From an uncultured Ruminococcus sp. (lineage in GTDB: Bacteria; Bacillota; Clostridia; Oscillospirales; Ruminococcaceae): 13,457 nucleotides of DNA. This document shows positions 6,641 through 13,457 of the stretch, in pieces (within the stretch, counting starts at the first letter, position 1; each line of letters starts with the position of its first letter). Below the pieces are notes generated by a model. It ran no database searches. It had not been told where the DNA came from and saw only the letters and a list, made by a program, of their open reading frames with translations. The stretch is from positions 1 through 13,457 of the forward strand of contig CAMWJT010000017.1 of the NCBI GenBank assembly GCA_947174625.1, in the 5' to 3' direction. Both the position numbers and the translations under genes were made by a program.

Positions 6641-7476
6641 TCACCTGAAACAATACGGTCATGATGCGCAAGATCCTGCATGACCTGAATATTTTGGAAA
6701 TTCTGAGACAACAGAATTTCCGAGACAGCCACTGCCTGCTGTTCGCCGATTTCATAAAGCAGCATTCCACCGGATTTTAAGGGTGTCTTCCAGATTTCTG
6801 TCATATTCCGGTAGAAATCCAGTCCATCCGAACCGCCGTACAGTGCCGTTGCCGGTTCATGAGATACTTCCGTCTGGAGCGTCTGCATTTCCTGACTGGT
6901 AAGATACGGCGGATTGCTGACAATCAGGTCAACTGAATTAAAATTTTTTGCAAACGCTGCATCCAGGACATCTCCCCGGAGCAACTGCACATCCAATCCG
7001 TGATAGTTCTTATTTTTTTCCGCATAGGCAAGCGCCTCCGGACTGCAATCCACACCGGTGATTTCTGCATCAGGGAATATTTTTTTTAATGCCAGTGCAA
7101 TACAGCCCGATCCGGTGCAGAGATCCAGAATGTTTAATTTTTCTGAACTCCGGAATTTCTGTGCAATCAGATCAATCAGGCATTCCGTGTCTGGTCTGGG
7201 GATTAAAACACCCTTACCAACGAAACATTTCATGCCATAGAATTCCCATTCTCCAAGGATGTACTGCAATGGTTCGCCGGAAATCCGCCGCTGTATCATA
7301 GAATTAATTTGCTTGCGCTGTTCCGGAGAAATTTCCCGGATGCTGTGCCACGGTATGCCCGTAACCTGTTCCAGAATACAATTGACTTCAAATGCAGAAT
7401 CCGGAATACCAGCTTTTTGGAATTGTTCCACGTGGAACGTTCGGATTGCTTTACATTCCAGAGCACGATTTACCAT
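6631..7476 (-). CDS. prmC: Peptide chain release factor N5-glutamine methyltransferase
   Basis: A 281-residue SAM-dependent methyltransferase that methylates the glutamine of the GGQ motif in release factors, raising termination efficiency. A family-typical LIPRPDTE is at about residues 91-98, the SAM-binding DLCTGSGCIAL at 118-128, and the catalytic NPPY at 188-191, which holds the glutamine substrate. The ATG at 7476 overlaps the stop of the DUF1385 gene by 7 bp and has GGAGG at 7484-7488; a longer frame up to 7506 is rejected. The usual partner prfA is not adjacent; recA follows instead. Codons 14-18 (FHVEQ) carry a near-perfect parS palindrome in the variable N-terminal region. Confidence 0.95.
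   Translation of the reverse strand: MVNRALECKAIRTFHVEQFQKAGIPDSAFEVNCILEQVTGIPWHSIREISPEQRKQINSMIQRRISGEPLQYILGEWEFYGMKCFVGKGVLIPRPDTECLIDLIAQKFRSSEKLNILDLCTGSGCIALALKKIFPDAEITGVDCSPEALAYAEKNKNYHGLDVQLLRGDVLDAAFAKNFNSVDLIVSNPPYLTSQEMQTLQTEVSHEPATALYGGSDGLDFYRNMTEIWKTPLKSGGMLLYEIGEQQAVAVSEILLSQNFQNIQVMQDLAHHDRIVSGDKI
7424..7439. other. parS-type site within the prmC coding sequence, copy 3
   Basis: TGTTCCACGTGGAACG matches the 16-bp parS sequence at 15 positions; the inner 14 bases (7425-7438) form a perfect palindrome. It sits inside the prmC gene, where it is translated as part of FHVEQ. It is about 2.6 kb from the intergenic pair. Coding-region parS sites are known in other bacteria. The single edge mismatch may lower but need not abolish ParB binding. 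Confidence 0.8.
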
Positions 7477-8432
7477 TGATCGTCCTCCAGATTTTCCGGA
7501 ATGCACGATGTCAATGCGGCAATGGCAATTTCAATCTGCGATGCGTCCGGTTCTTTGGTTGTGATTCTCTGTAATTGCAAACCCGGAAATGAGATGATTC
7601 TGGCAAATAAACCGTTACTGCGTCCTGCAAACTGGATACACTCGAAAGAACAGCCGACCGTCAGCGGAAACAGGCACAGACTACATAAAAATCTCTGCCA
7701 GGGGATTGTAAACGGCACAAAACACATCACCAGAATACTGATGAACAGTGTCAGGAAGATAAAACTTGTGCCGCATCTCGGATGCAACCGGATCTGCTTC
7801 CGGACATTCTCAACTGTCAGGGGGAGTCCGGCTTCAAAACAGGCAATTGTCTTATGTTCTGCGCCATGGTACTCATAAGTCCGGCGGATGTCTTTCATCA
7901 TGCCTGTTATTGCCATGTAAGCAATAAAAATAATAATTTTAAGAATCCCTTCGGAGAATGACTGCAAAAATCTGTTGGCAGTCAGCGGCTTGATCAGACC
8001 GACAAGCCACTTCGGAAGAAACAGGAACAATGCCATTGCAAAGACAACACCAAGAACCATGCCAATCAGCATAATTGTCTCAACAGTTTTTTCATTGAAA
8101 TGTGTTTCGAGGAATTTTTCCAGTTTTGAGCTTTCTTCCTGTTCTTGTCCGATTTCTTCTTCGGTCATTTGTTTTTCAGCGGATTTCATCAGGCATTTAT
8201 AACCATCAATCATAGAGAAGATAAAACTGTAAACACCCCGGACAATCGGCATTTTTCGATACCAAGGCTTCTTTTTTCCGGTATTCAGATCCCAGGTTTC
8301 CACATCAACAGAACCATCCGGAAGCCGGCAAGCCATTGCGCCTTTGAAAACACCTTTCATCATCACACCCTCAATGAGTGCCTGACCGCCGATTTTACTT
8401 TTATGAGAAACTGCCTGTTTTTTTTTACTCAT
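7470..8432 (-). CDS. DUF1385 family membrane protein (YqhQ-like)
   Basis: A 320-residue membrane protein of the DUF1385 family, whose best-known member is Bacillus YqhQ; the biochemical role is not established. Family blocks are clear: GGQALIEGVMMKG near residue 15, RGVYSF near 65, YHGAEHKTIACFEAGLPLT near 190, HPRCGTSFIF near 218, and FPGLQLQRITTKEPD near the end. Hydrophobic segments lie at about 120-145, 155-180 and 220-265. The His/Glu/Cys-rich YHGAEHK and HPRCGTSF blocks look like possible metal-binding or active-site residues, which is inference. The ATG at 8432 is preferred over an in-frame TTG at 8471; an AAAGG-type site is 12 nt upstream, rather far. The gene overlaps prmC by 7 bp, a pairing common in Clostridia, often with prfA nearby. 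Confidence 0.88.
   Translation of the reverse strand: MSKKKQAVSHKSKIGGQALIEGVMMKGVFKGAMACRLPDGSVDVETWDLNTGKKKPWYRKMPIVRGVYSFIFSMIDGYKCLMKSAEKQMTEEEIGQEQEESSKLEKFLETHFNEKTVETIMLIGMVLGVVFAMALFLFLPKWLVGLIKPLTANRFLQSFSEGILKIIIFIAYMAITGMMKDIRRTYEYHGAEHKTIACFEAGLPLTVENVRKQIRLHPRCGTSFIFLTLFISILVMCFVPFTIPWQRFLCSLCLFPLTVGCSFECIQFAGRSNGLFARIISFPGLQLQRITTKEPDASQIEIAIAALTSCIPENLEDDQW
7484..7488 (-). promoter_or_regulatory. prmC ribosome binding site (decides the start)
   Basis: The minus strand reads GGAGG, 7 nt before the ATG at 7476, and lies within the last codons of the DUF1385 gene. It selects this ATG over in-frame codons up to 7506. Confidence 0.85.
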
Positions 8433-8474
8433 GCCCTGAATCTGCCTTTCTTTCAGAATTTTTAAATACAAAAA

Positions 8475-9935
8475 TTAATTTTTGGTATGCTTTGCATGCT
8501 CCGGCGGCAGTGTAATTGTCACAATAGTACCCTTTCCCTCTTCACTGATAATATCCAGTGTTCCGCCATGCGCCGTGACAATTTCATCCGCAACAGCCAG
8601 ACCGATCCCGGATCCACGCCTTGTGTGATTGGCTTTGTAGAATTTTGTCTTGATTTTGGGAAGATCTGATTTTTTGATACCACAGCCATTGTCTGCAACA
8701 CGCACCTGCACATTGCCCAAAATTTCCTGCGCTGTAATGCTGACATGTCCCCCGGTATCACAATATTTGATGGCATTGTCGATAATATTAATAAATACTT
8801 GCCGGATTCTGTTTTTGTCTCCATAGACAAACGGGAGCATTTCCGGTTCTTCATAAGAAATTGTAATTTTTTCCTGAATGCTCTTGTTCATGTAAATCAA
8901 CACAGCGTCGCCGAGTTCTGCCAGTACGTCCATTGTTGCTTTCTGGAGCGTAAAATGTCCGTTCTGCATTCTGGAAAAATCCAGTAATTCTTCGACCATC
9001 CGGGACAGTCTCGCCGTTTCATTCACAATGACATTCATGCCTTTGCGGACAGTTTCCGGATCATTCTCTGCCATGCAGATCGTTTCCGCCCAGCCCTTAA
9101 TGGCTGTCAATGGTGTTCTTAATTCATGCGAAACAGATGAAATAAATTCATTTTTCATTTCTTCCGCCGTAGAAAGTTCATCTGCCATATGATTGATTGC
9201 ATTGCACAGATCGCCGATTTCATCCGAATTATGATAACGGATCCGGAAAGAGAAATCACCTTTTGCAAATCTGTCTGCTGTAGTACTTAATTGCCGGATT
9301 GGCTTGACAATACTCCCGATAAAATAGATCCCTGTCAGGACTAACAATAAAATCACAATGGTGCAAATCACAATCACGAAAATAATCATAAGATGAATAT
9401 TCCGGTCAAGTTCTGTCAGGGAACAGACCACCCGGACGGCAGGATATTCTGAACTGAATGCAGAAATATCCATGCAGACCGCCATAATTTTTTCCTGATT
9501 CTCGGCTTTTCCGATCCAATAGCCGTCACCGCCGGCAAGCAGATTTTCATAATCCGGAATTGCCGTGTCCGACGACGGTGAAAACCCGGAAGACGTTAAA
9601 ATCACCCAACCTTTAGAATTGACTGCCATCAGCTCCATCTGGTCTTTTGCGGAGAAACTCTCAAACGTACTGCGCATTTCAGAATATAAATTCGTTTCAG
9701 AATCCTGTGCATAACGGCTTAATAAATTCACCACGGAAGTGAGTTCACCTGTGAGCGTCTGCCTGGCACTGGAATAATAGAAACTCTGGACGGCATAGAT
9801 CAGGATCAGCGAAAAAGTCAGCATGATCAGGACAATCACAGCAAAATGATTGGTCAGCCATCTTTGTGTGATGGTTTTCCGTTTGGGCGGATCAGGATTC
9901 AGATTCTTCAAATTCTGATGTTTAAATTTTATCAT
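8475..9935 (-). CDS. Two-component sensor histidine kinase with HAMP domain
   Basis: A 486-residue membrane kinase. After a basic cytoplasmic N-terminus, a first membrane helix (about 30-51) and a second (about 180-207) enclose an extracellular sensing domain of about 125 residues with no motif I recognise. A HAMP linker follows (about 207-259). The dimerisation domain carries the phospho-accepting His270 in SSVSHELRTPLTAIKG. The ATPase domain shows the N box (FINIIDNAIKY), the G1 box (VADNGCGI) and the G2 box (GSGIGLAVADEI). It should phosphorylate the response regulator whose gene it overlaps by 14 bp. No Shine-Dalgarno precedes the ATG at 9935, so translation is likely coupled; the frame extends upstream to 9992, which I reject. 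The stimulus cannot be read from the sequence. Confidence 0.93.
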   Translation of the reverse strand: MIKFKHQNLKNLNPDPPKRKTITQRWLTNHFAVIVLIMLTFSLILIYAVQSFYYSSARQTLTGELTSVVNLLSRYAQDSETNLYSEMRSTFESFSAKDQMELMAVNSKGWVILTSSGFSPSSDTAIPDYENLLAGGDGYWIGKAENQEKIMAVCMDISAFSSEYPAVRVVCSLTELDRNIHLMIIFVIVICTIVILLLVLTGIYFIGSIVKPIRQLSTTADRFAKGDFSFRIRYHNSDEIGDLCNAINHMADELSTAEEMKNEFISSVSHELRTPLTAIKGWAETICMAENDPETVRKGMNVIVNETARLSRMVEELLDFSRMQNGHFTLQKATMDVLAELGDAVLIYMNKSIQEKITISYEEPEMLPFVYGDKNRIRQVFINIIDNAIKYCDTGGHVSITAQEILGNVQVRVADNGCGIKKSDLPKIKTKFYKANHTRRGSGIGLAVADEIVTAHGGTLDIISEEGKGTIVTITLPPEHAKHTKN

Positions 9936-10623
9936 TCCATTTATAGCCGTAACCCCAGATTGTGACAATATACTGCGGATTAGAGGGTTCATCCTCGATC
10001 TTGAGACGAATCCGACGAATGTTCACATCTACAATCTTGTAATCGCCATAATAATTCTCGCCCCAGATATGATTTAAAATGCTCGCCCTGTCAAGCGCTG
10101 TATTTTTATTATTCATGAAATACTCCATAATCTGGTATTCCACCTGTGTCAGATCAATCGGCTCGCCGTTCTTGGCAACCACACGGCTTTTCAGATTCAG
10201 TGTGAACGGACCGGATTCCAGAACGGGACTTTTTTCATCATGTGTAAAACTCATACATACCCGCCGATAGATTGCATCCACTCTTGCCGTTAATTCTGAC
10301 AGAGAAAACGGCTTTGTGATATAATCATCTGCACCGATCATCAAGCCGCTGACTTTGTCCATCTCCTGTGTCCTTGCCGTCAGCATGATAATGCCGAGCG
10401 TGGGACTTTTTTCCCGGAGTTTTCTACAGACCGTGAAGCCGTCAATGCCAGGCATCATAATATCCAGCAAAACAATATCAAAATTGCCATTTTCTTCTTC
10501 AAATTTCCGCAGGGCAAGCTCCCCGCAGCTGACATCTGTGACATCATAGCCGGCACGTTTCAAATTAATGACAATACAGTCCCGGATGACATCTTCATCT
10601 TCACAGACTAAAATACGTCTCAT
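9922..10623 (-). CDS. OmpR/PhoB-family response regulator
   Basis: A 233-residue DNA-binding regulator. The receiver domain (about 1-120) has the acidic pocket CEDED (8-12), the phosphorylated Asp54 in VLLDIMMPG, Thr82 and Lys104 (ITKPF). The C-terminal winged helix (about 135-232) shows the family's ending WGYGYKW. It is the evident partner of the overlapping kinase. Two starts are possible: the ATG at 10623, used here, and a TTG at 10629 giving Met-Ile-Met. The ribosome site GAGG is 13 nt before the ATG but 7 nt before the TTG, so the TTG may be the true one. The 49-bp gap upstream is nearly all A/T with T-runs and shows no clear promoter. Targets cannot be inferred. Confidence 0.95.
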   Translation of the reverse strand: MRRILVCEDEDVIRDCIVINLKRAGYDVTDVSCGELALRKFEEENGNFDIVLLDIMMPGIDGFTVCRKLREKSPTLGIIMLTARTQEMDKVSGLMIGADDYITKPFSLSELTARVDAIYRRVCMSFTHDEKSPVLESGPFTLNLKSRVVAKNGEPIDLTQVEYQIMEYFMNNKNTALDRASILNHIWGENYYGDYKIVDVNIRRIRLKIEDEPSNPQYIVTIWGYGYKWNDKI

Positions 10624-10672
10624 AATCAACTCATCACCTCTGATGAAAAAATCAAAAATAATTAAAAATAAA

Positions 10673-12046
10673 TTAATCCAGAAATTTAAAATTCAGAAAG
10701 ATTTCGCCCAGTGTCAAAGACAGTTCTTCGCCGGATTCCGGCTTGATCAGATAACTGGCACTCCCCTTTGTATGAAGCAGTACATAGCCGCTTCCCAGAT
10801 GATCTTCTCTGTCTGCCTCGTCATAGGCAATATAAATCCGCAGAAGTACCGGCATTTCTTCTCCGGTCTGTTCTGACTGTCTGTAGTCACAGAACTGAAT
10901 TTCGTTCTCCGTTGTGTCCTTGCGGATGGTAACATTTCCCTGCCAGGTCTCCGGCAAAAGAAATACATAGCCATCATTTGCATTATAATAACTGAAATAT
11001 TCCGTAAAAATGAAATTTTCCTGCATCATCAGCCAGTCCGTCCGCCGGATCTGTTCCGGTTCTGCGACAGTTTCATAGCCGGGAAACATCGTCTGTACAG
11101 GGATTTCCGGAACGCCGTCCCGGTCAATGTCCATGCAGGAAAGTCCTGCCCGCCGGACGGTTTCTTCTGCACTTTTTCCGCATCGCTGCAATAAATTCAC
11201 AAATTGTAATTTCTGACCGGATTCTTCCAGACACAGAATTTCCGTCTGAATGTTTGCCGTTCCTGTTGCAGCATCAATATACAGCGCTGTCTGCTGATCC
11301 GGAAGCTTTCCGTAAATCAACTGATGATAATCTGTATAATTATCCGTGAACCAGTATTTATATTCATGATAATTATGATCTTCTTCCAGACAGTAGACTG
11401 CCGCATATGCCTGTTCAGAGATGCTCACTGCACCCAAGACAATCAAATCCGGGTGTTGCTGCGGATCAACCTGCGCCACATCGAACAGCGCATAACTGTG
11501 CGTCAATGTCTGTTCCAGATAATGATTTTCATAGGCATAGACAGAAAGATATTTCTCAGACTGATTCGCTGTACTGTACCCGACAATAAGATTCATCTTG
11601 TCACTGCCGCCGAGCCGGGAAATGATGACTTTTTCAATTTCAGATCCCTCCGCACTCCGGTCACAGATAGACTGCCATCTGAAATTAATTTTATCCAGAA
11701 TATTAATCCGAAGTCCGCCGTCCGTTCCTGTCATATTACTTTTTTCATAGAATACAATCGCTTCATCGCTGTCATCCGCATCAATATCTGCAATGATAAA
11801 CGCTGACAGATAACTGCCGCTTTTGGGATATTTTAACCGGATACCAGTTCCGGCAGCATCTTCCAGTGCCTGATAAATCTGTTCCTGTTCACCGCTGAGC
11901 TTCGGCGGTGTGAGCATAGTATCTACATTAATCCCGATAGAACACCCTGAGAGACATCCTGAGAAGCATACTATGCAACAGAGAATCCCAAAATAGAAAA
12001 TTTTAATTTTATTAATTTTCTTAATTTCTTTCTGTAATTTTAACAT
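10673..12046 (-). CDS. Predicted lipoprotein with two Asp-rich FG-GAP-like motifs, function unknown
   Basis: A 457-residue protein I cannot assign to a named family. A lysine-rich N-terminus and a hydrophobic segment (about 15-30) end in LSGC, a good lipobox with Cys35 as the likely lipidated residue (FSGC with Cys31 is an alternative), so it is probably anchored on the outer face of the membrane. Two Asp-rich loops, ADIDADDSDEAIV (86-98) and MDIDRDGVPEIPV (305-317), resemble the calcium-binding turns of FG-GAP/VCBS beta-propeller repeats; the segments between are rich in short beta-type stretches. The start overlaps the end of gltA by 26 bp with only a weak ribosome site. It lies just upstream of the response regulator and kinase genes, so it could modulate that sensor; this is inference. 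Confidence 0.8.
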   Translation of the reverse strand: MLKLQKEIKKINKIKIFYFGILCCIVCFSGCLSGCSIGINVDTMLTPPKLSGEQEQIYQALEDAAGTGIRLKYPKSGSYLSAFIIADIDADDSDEAIVFYEKSNMTGTDGGLRINILDKINFRWQSICDRSAEGSEIEKVIISRLGGSDKMNLIVGYSTANQSEKYLSVYAYENHYLEQTLTHSYALFDVAQVDPQQHPDLIVLGAVSISEQAYAAVYCLEEDHNYHEYKYWFTDNYTDYHQLIYGKLPDQQTALYIDAATGTANIQTEILCLEESGQKLQFVNLLQRCGKSAEETVRRAGLSCMDIDRDGVPEIPVQTMFPGYETVAEPEQIRRTDWLMMQENFIFTEYFSYYNANDGYVFLLPETWQGNVTIRKDTTENEIQFCDYRQSEQTGEEMPVLLRIYIAYDEADREDHLGSGYVLLHTKGSASYLIKPESGEELSLTLGEIFLNFKFLD

Positions 12047-13382
12047 ACTGTTTCTTTTTCGGCAGTGCCTTGTATGCCGGACGGATAATCCTGCCGCCTG
12101 TCAGCAGTTCTTCCATACGATGCGCTGACCAGCCTGCCATACGGGACACGGCAAACAATGGTGTGTACAGATCTTCCGGAATGCCTAACATCCGGTACAC
12201 CAGTCCGGAATACATGTCAACATTGGCACAGACAGTCTTGTCAATTCCTTTTTCTTGTTTCATCAATACAGGTGTCAGACGTTCAATCCTGTCCAGTAAA
12301 TGGAATTCTGCTTCAATGTCCTTTCCTTTTGCAAGCTTAAATGCTTTTTTCTTCAGGATCACTGCCCTGGGATCAGAAAGTGTATAAACAGCATGTCCCA
12401 TGCCATAGATCAGACCGCTTCCGTCATTTGCCTGTTTGTTCAGAATTTTCCGGATATGATCTGCTACTTCCCCTTCGTTATCCCAGTGCTTGACATTGGT
12501 TTTGAAATCTTCCAGCATCGCAGATACTTTGATATTTGCACCGCCATGCTTAGAACCTTTCAGGGAACAGATCGCCGAAGAATATGCAGAATACGCATCC
12601 GTCCCGGAAGATGTCAGCACACGACAAGTAAACGTAGAATTATTGCCGCCGCCATGTTCCGCATGGAGCATCAGCAGACAGTCTAACAGTTGTGCTTCTT
12701 CCTTGGTATACTGACGATCCGGGCGTAACATAGATAAAATTGTCTCTGCTGTTCTCTCGTTGGCTCTTAATGGGTGCATGAACAATGTCTGATTGTCAAA
12801 ATGCTTTCTTTTTACCTGGTACGCATTGACCATGATAATCGGCAGTTTTGCAATTAAATTAATCGCTGTTTTCAATTCCTGCTCCAGGTTCATATTTTCG
12901 CATTCTGATTCATAATAAGAATACAATGCCAGGACAGACCTTGCCAGTTTGTTCATGATGTTCTGGGATGGTGCTTTCATCATCATATCCACCACGAAAC
13001 CGGATGGCAGTTCTCTGTGCATGGACAAATAATGATTAAATGCCTCTAACTGATCCGCCGTCGGAAGTTTGCCGAATAATAACAGATATGCCGTTTCTTC
13101 ATAGCCGAAACGGTTCTCCTTCTCTGCATTGTGCACCAGATCATAAATTGTATAGCCTCTATAAATCAGTTCGCCGGGAATTGGTTCTACTTCTCCTTCA
13201 TTGACAAGATACCCATGTACATTGCAGATATTGGTAATTCCGGCAAGCACACCTGTCCCGTCACTTCGCCGAAGCCCCCTCTTGACATGAAATTTCTGAT
13301 ATAACTGCTGATCAATAGCGGAATTTTTTTTGAGTTCGTCGCATAAATTTTGCATATCAGCATTGGAAAATACTTTGCTCAT
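12021..13382 (-). CDS. gltA: Citrate synthase
   Basis: A 453-residue cytoplasmic enzyme that condenses acetyl-CoA and oxaloacetate to citrate. The expected catalytic residues are visible: His243 in LHAEHGGGN, His330 in GMGHAVYTLSDPRA and Asp389 in NVDMYSGLVY, with GSKHGGAN (about 277-284) and the C-terminal RMAGWSAHRMEE block also characteristic. It is longer than the ~370-residue small forms because of an N-terminal extension, as in many clostridial citrate synthases. The ATG at 13382 has GAGG at 13392-13395; an in-frame GTG at 13397 overlaps that site and is rejected. No other citric-acid-cycle gene is in the window; it probably supplies 2-oxoglutarate for glutamate, an inference from anaerobic Clostridia. 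Methylcitrate synthase is a less likely alternative. Confidence 0.93.
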   Translation of the reverse strand: MSKVFSNADMQNLCDELKKNSAIDQQLYQKFHVKRGLRRSDGTGVLAGITNICNVHGYLVNEGEVEPIPGELIYRGYTIYDLVHNAEKENRFGYEETAYLLLFGKLPTADQLEAFNHYLSMHRELPSGFVVDMMMKAPSQNIMNKLARSVLALYSYYESECENMNLEQELKTAINLIAKLPIIMVNAYQVKRKHFDNQTLFMHPLRANERTAETILSMLRPDRQYTKEEAQLLDCLLMLHAEHGGGNNSTFTCRVLTSSGTDAYSAYSSAICSLKGSKHGGANIKVSAMLEDFKTNVKHWDNEGEVADHIRKILNKQANDGSGLIYGMGHAVYTLSDPRAVILKKKAFKLAKGKDIEAEFHLLDRIERLTPVLMKQEKGIDKTVCANVDMYSGLVYRMLGIPEDLYTPLFAVSRMAGWSAHRMEELLTGGRIIRPAYKALPKKKQYVKITERN

Positions 13383-13391
13383 TGGAAACTG

Positions 13392-13395
13392 CCTC
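13392..13395 (-). promoter_or_regulatory. gltA ribosome binding site (decides the start)
   Basis: The minus strand reads GAGG, 9 nt before the ATG at 13382. The in-frame GTG at 13397 immediately precedes it and so cannot be the start. The remaining 60 bp to the window edge are A-rich with no promoter I can defend. Confidence 0.7.
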
Positions 13396-13457
13396 ACTTT
13401 CTGTTATTTTTTAGATATTTTTTAGTCATTTTTATTTCTTTTGAGAACTTTCTTTTC

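Noticed and set aside
7477..7506. N-terminal extension of prmC to 7506
   Set aside because: It lies wholly inside the end of the DUF1385 gene; the ATG at 7476 has a strong GGAGG at proper spacing.
8433..8471. TTG-initiated extension of the DUF1385 protein
   Set aside because: No ribosome site precedes the TTG, and family members begin shortly before the GGQALIEGVMM block, as the ATG at 8432 gives.
9936..9992. Extension of the kinase to an ATG at 9992
   Set aside because: It would overlap the response regulator by 71 bp and adds residues unlike a kinase N-terminus; GAGG touches that ATG with no spacing.
11324..11806. Plus-strand open frame opposite the lipoprotein gene
   Set aside because: A shadow frame: no ribosome site, and the minus-strand frame has a signal peptide, lipobox and Asp-loop motifs.
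13383..13457. Possible gltA promoter in the A-rich leader
   Set aside because: There are repeated CTAAAAAATA stretches but no pair of -35 and -10 elements at acceptable spacing; the region is cut by the window edge.

Overview
The window is a compact, fully co-directional stretch of bacterial chromosome. Every gene I accept lies on the minus strand, so transcription runs from high to low coordinates. Moderate GC in genes, almost pure A/T spacers, Firmicutes-type Shine-Dalgarno sites, and gene families such as a YqhQ/DUF1385 protein next to prmC and the recA-recX-rimO-pgsA series point to a Clostridia member. I infer something close to Ruminococcus/Oscillospiraceae; the family-level placement rests on general likeness, not on a search.

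Layout in transcription order: citrate synthase (gltA, 13382-12021); a predicted lipoprotein of unknown function overlapping its end (12046-10673); an OmpR-type response regulator (10623-9922) and its overlapping membrane histidine kinase (9935-8475); a DUF1385/YqhQ-like membrane protein (8432-7470); the overlapping release-factor glutamine methyltransferase prmC (7476-6631); recA (6565-5378) and recX (5366-4839); a 136-bp spacer carrying two perfect 18-bp palindromes identical to a ParB-binding parS site; rimO (4702-3353) with pgsA overlapping its end (3369-2779). A clear intrinsic terminator (2738-2765) follows pgsA. A near-consensus sigma-A promoter (2667-2696) then starts a separate surface-polysaccharide unit: a polyprenyl-phosphate sugar-1-phosphate transferase (from 2655, or more likely 2610, to 1228), GDP-mannose pyrophosphorylase manC (1195-107), and the first 25 codons of a GDP-mannose 4,6-dehydratase (75-1, running off the window).

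How they work together: the right part mixes central metabolism (citrate synthase), signalling (lipoprotein plus two-component pair), translation (prmC, rimO), recombination (recA, recX) and phospholipid synthesis (pgsA). I see no strong terminator between gltA and pgsA, and several genes overlap, so read-through or coupled translation is likely. The left part is one pathway: ManC makes GDP-mannose, Gmd converts it to the 4-keto-6-deoxy sugar on the way to GDP-fucose or GDP-rhamnose, and the transferase primes glycan assembly on a lipid carrier.

I found no mobile element, CRISPR array, tRNA or rRNA. The most notable signal is the parS set: two perfect copies between recX and rimO and a third, one base off the 16-mer, inside the prmC coding sequence. 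This places a likely chromosome-partition (ParB) loading zone around recA, with no parA/parB or other origin-marker genes visible nearby. I did not find a convincing wholly new system.
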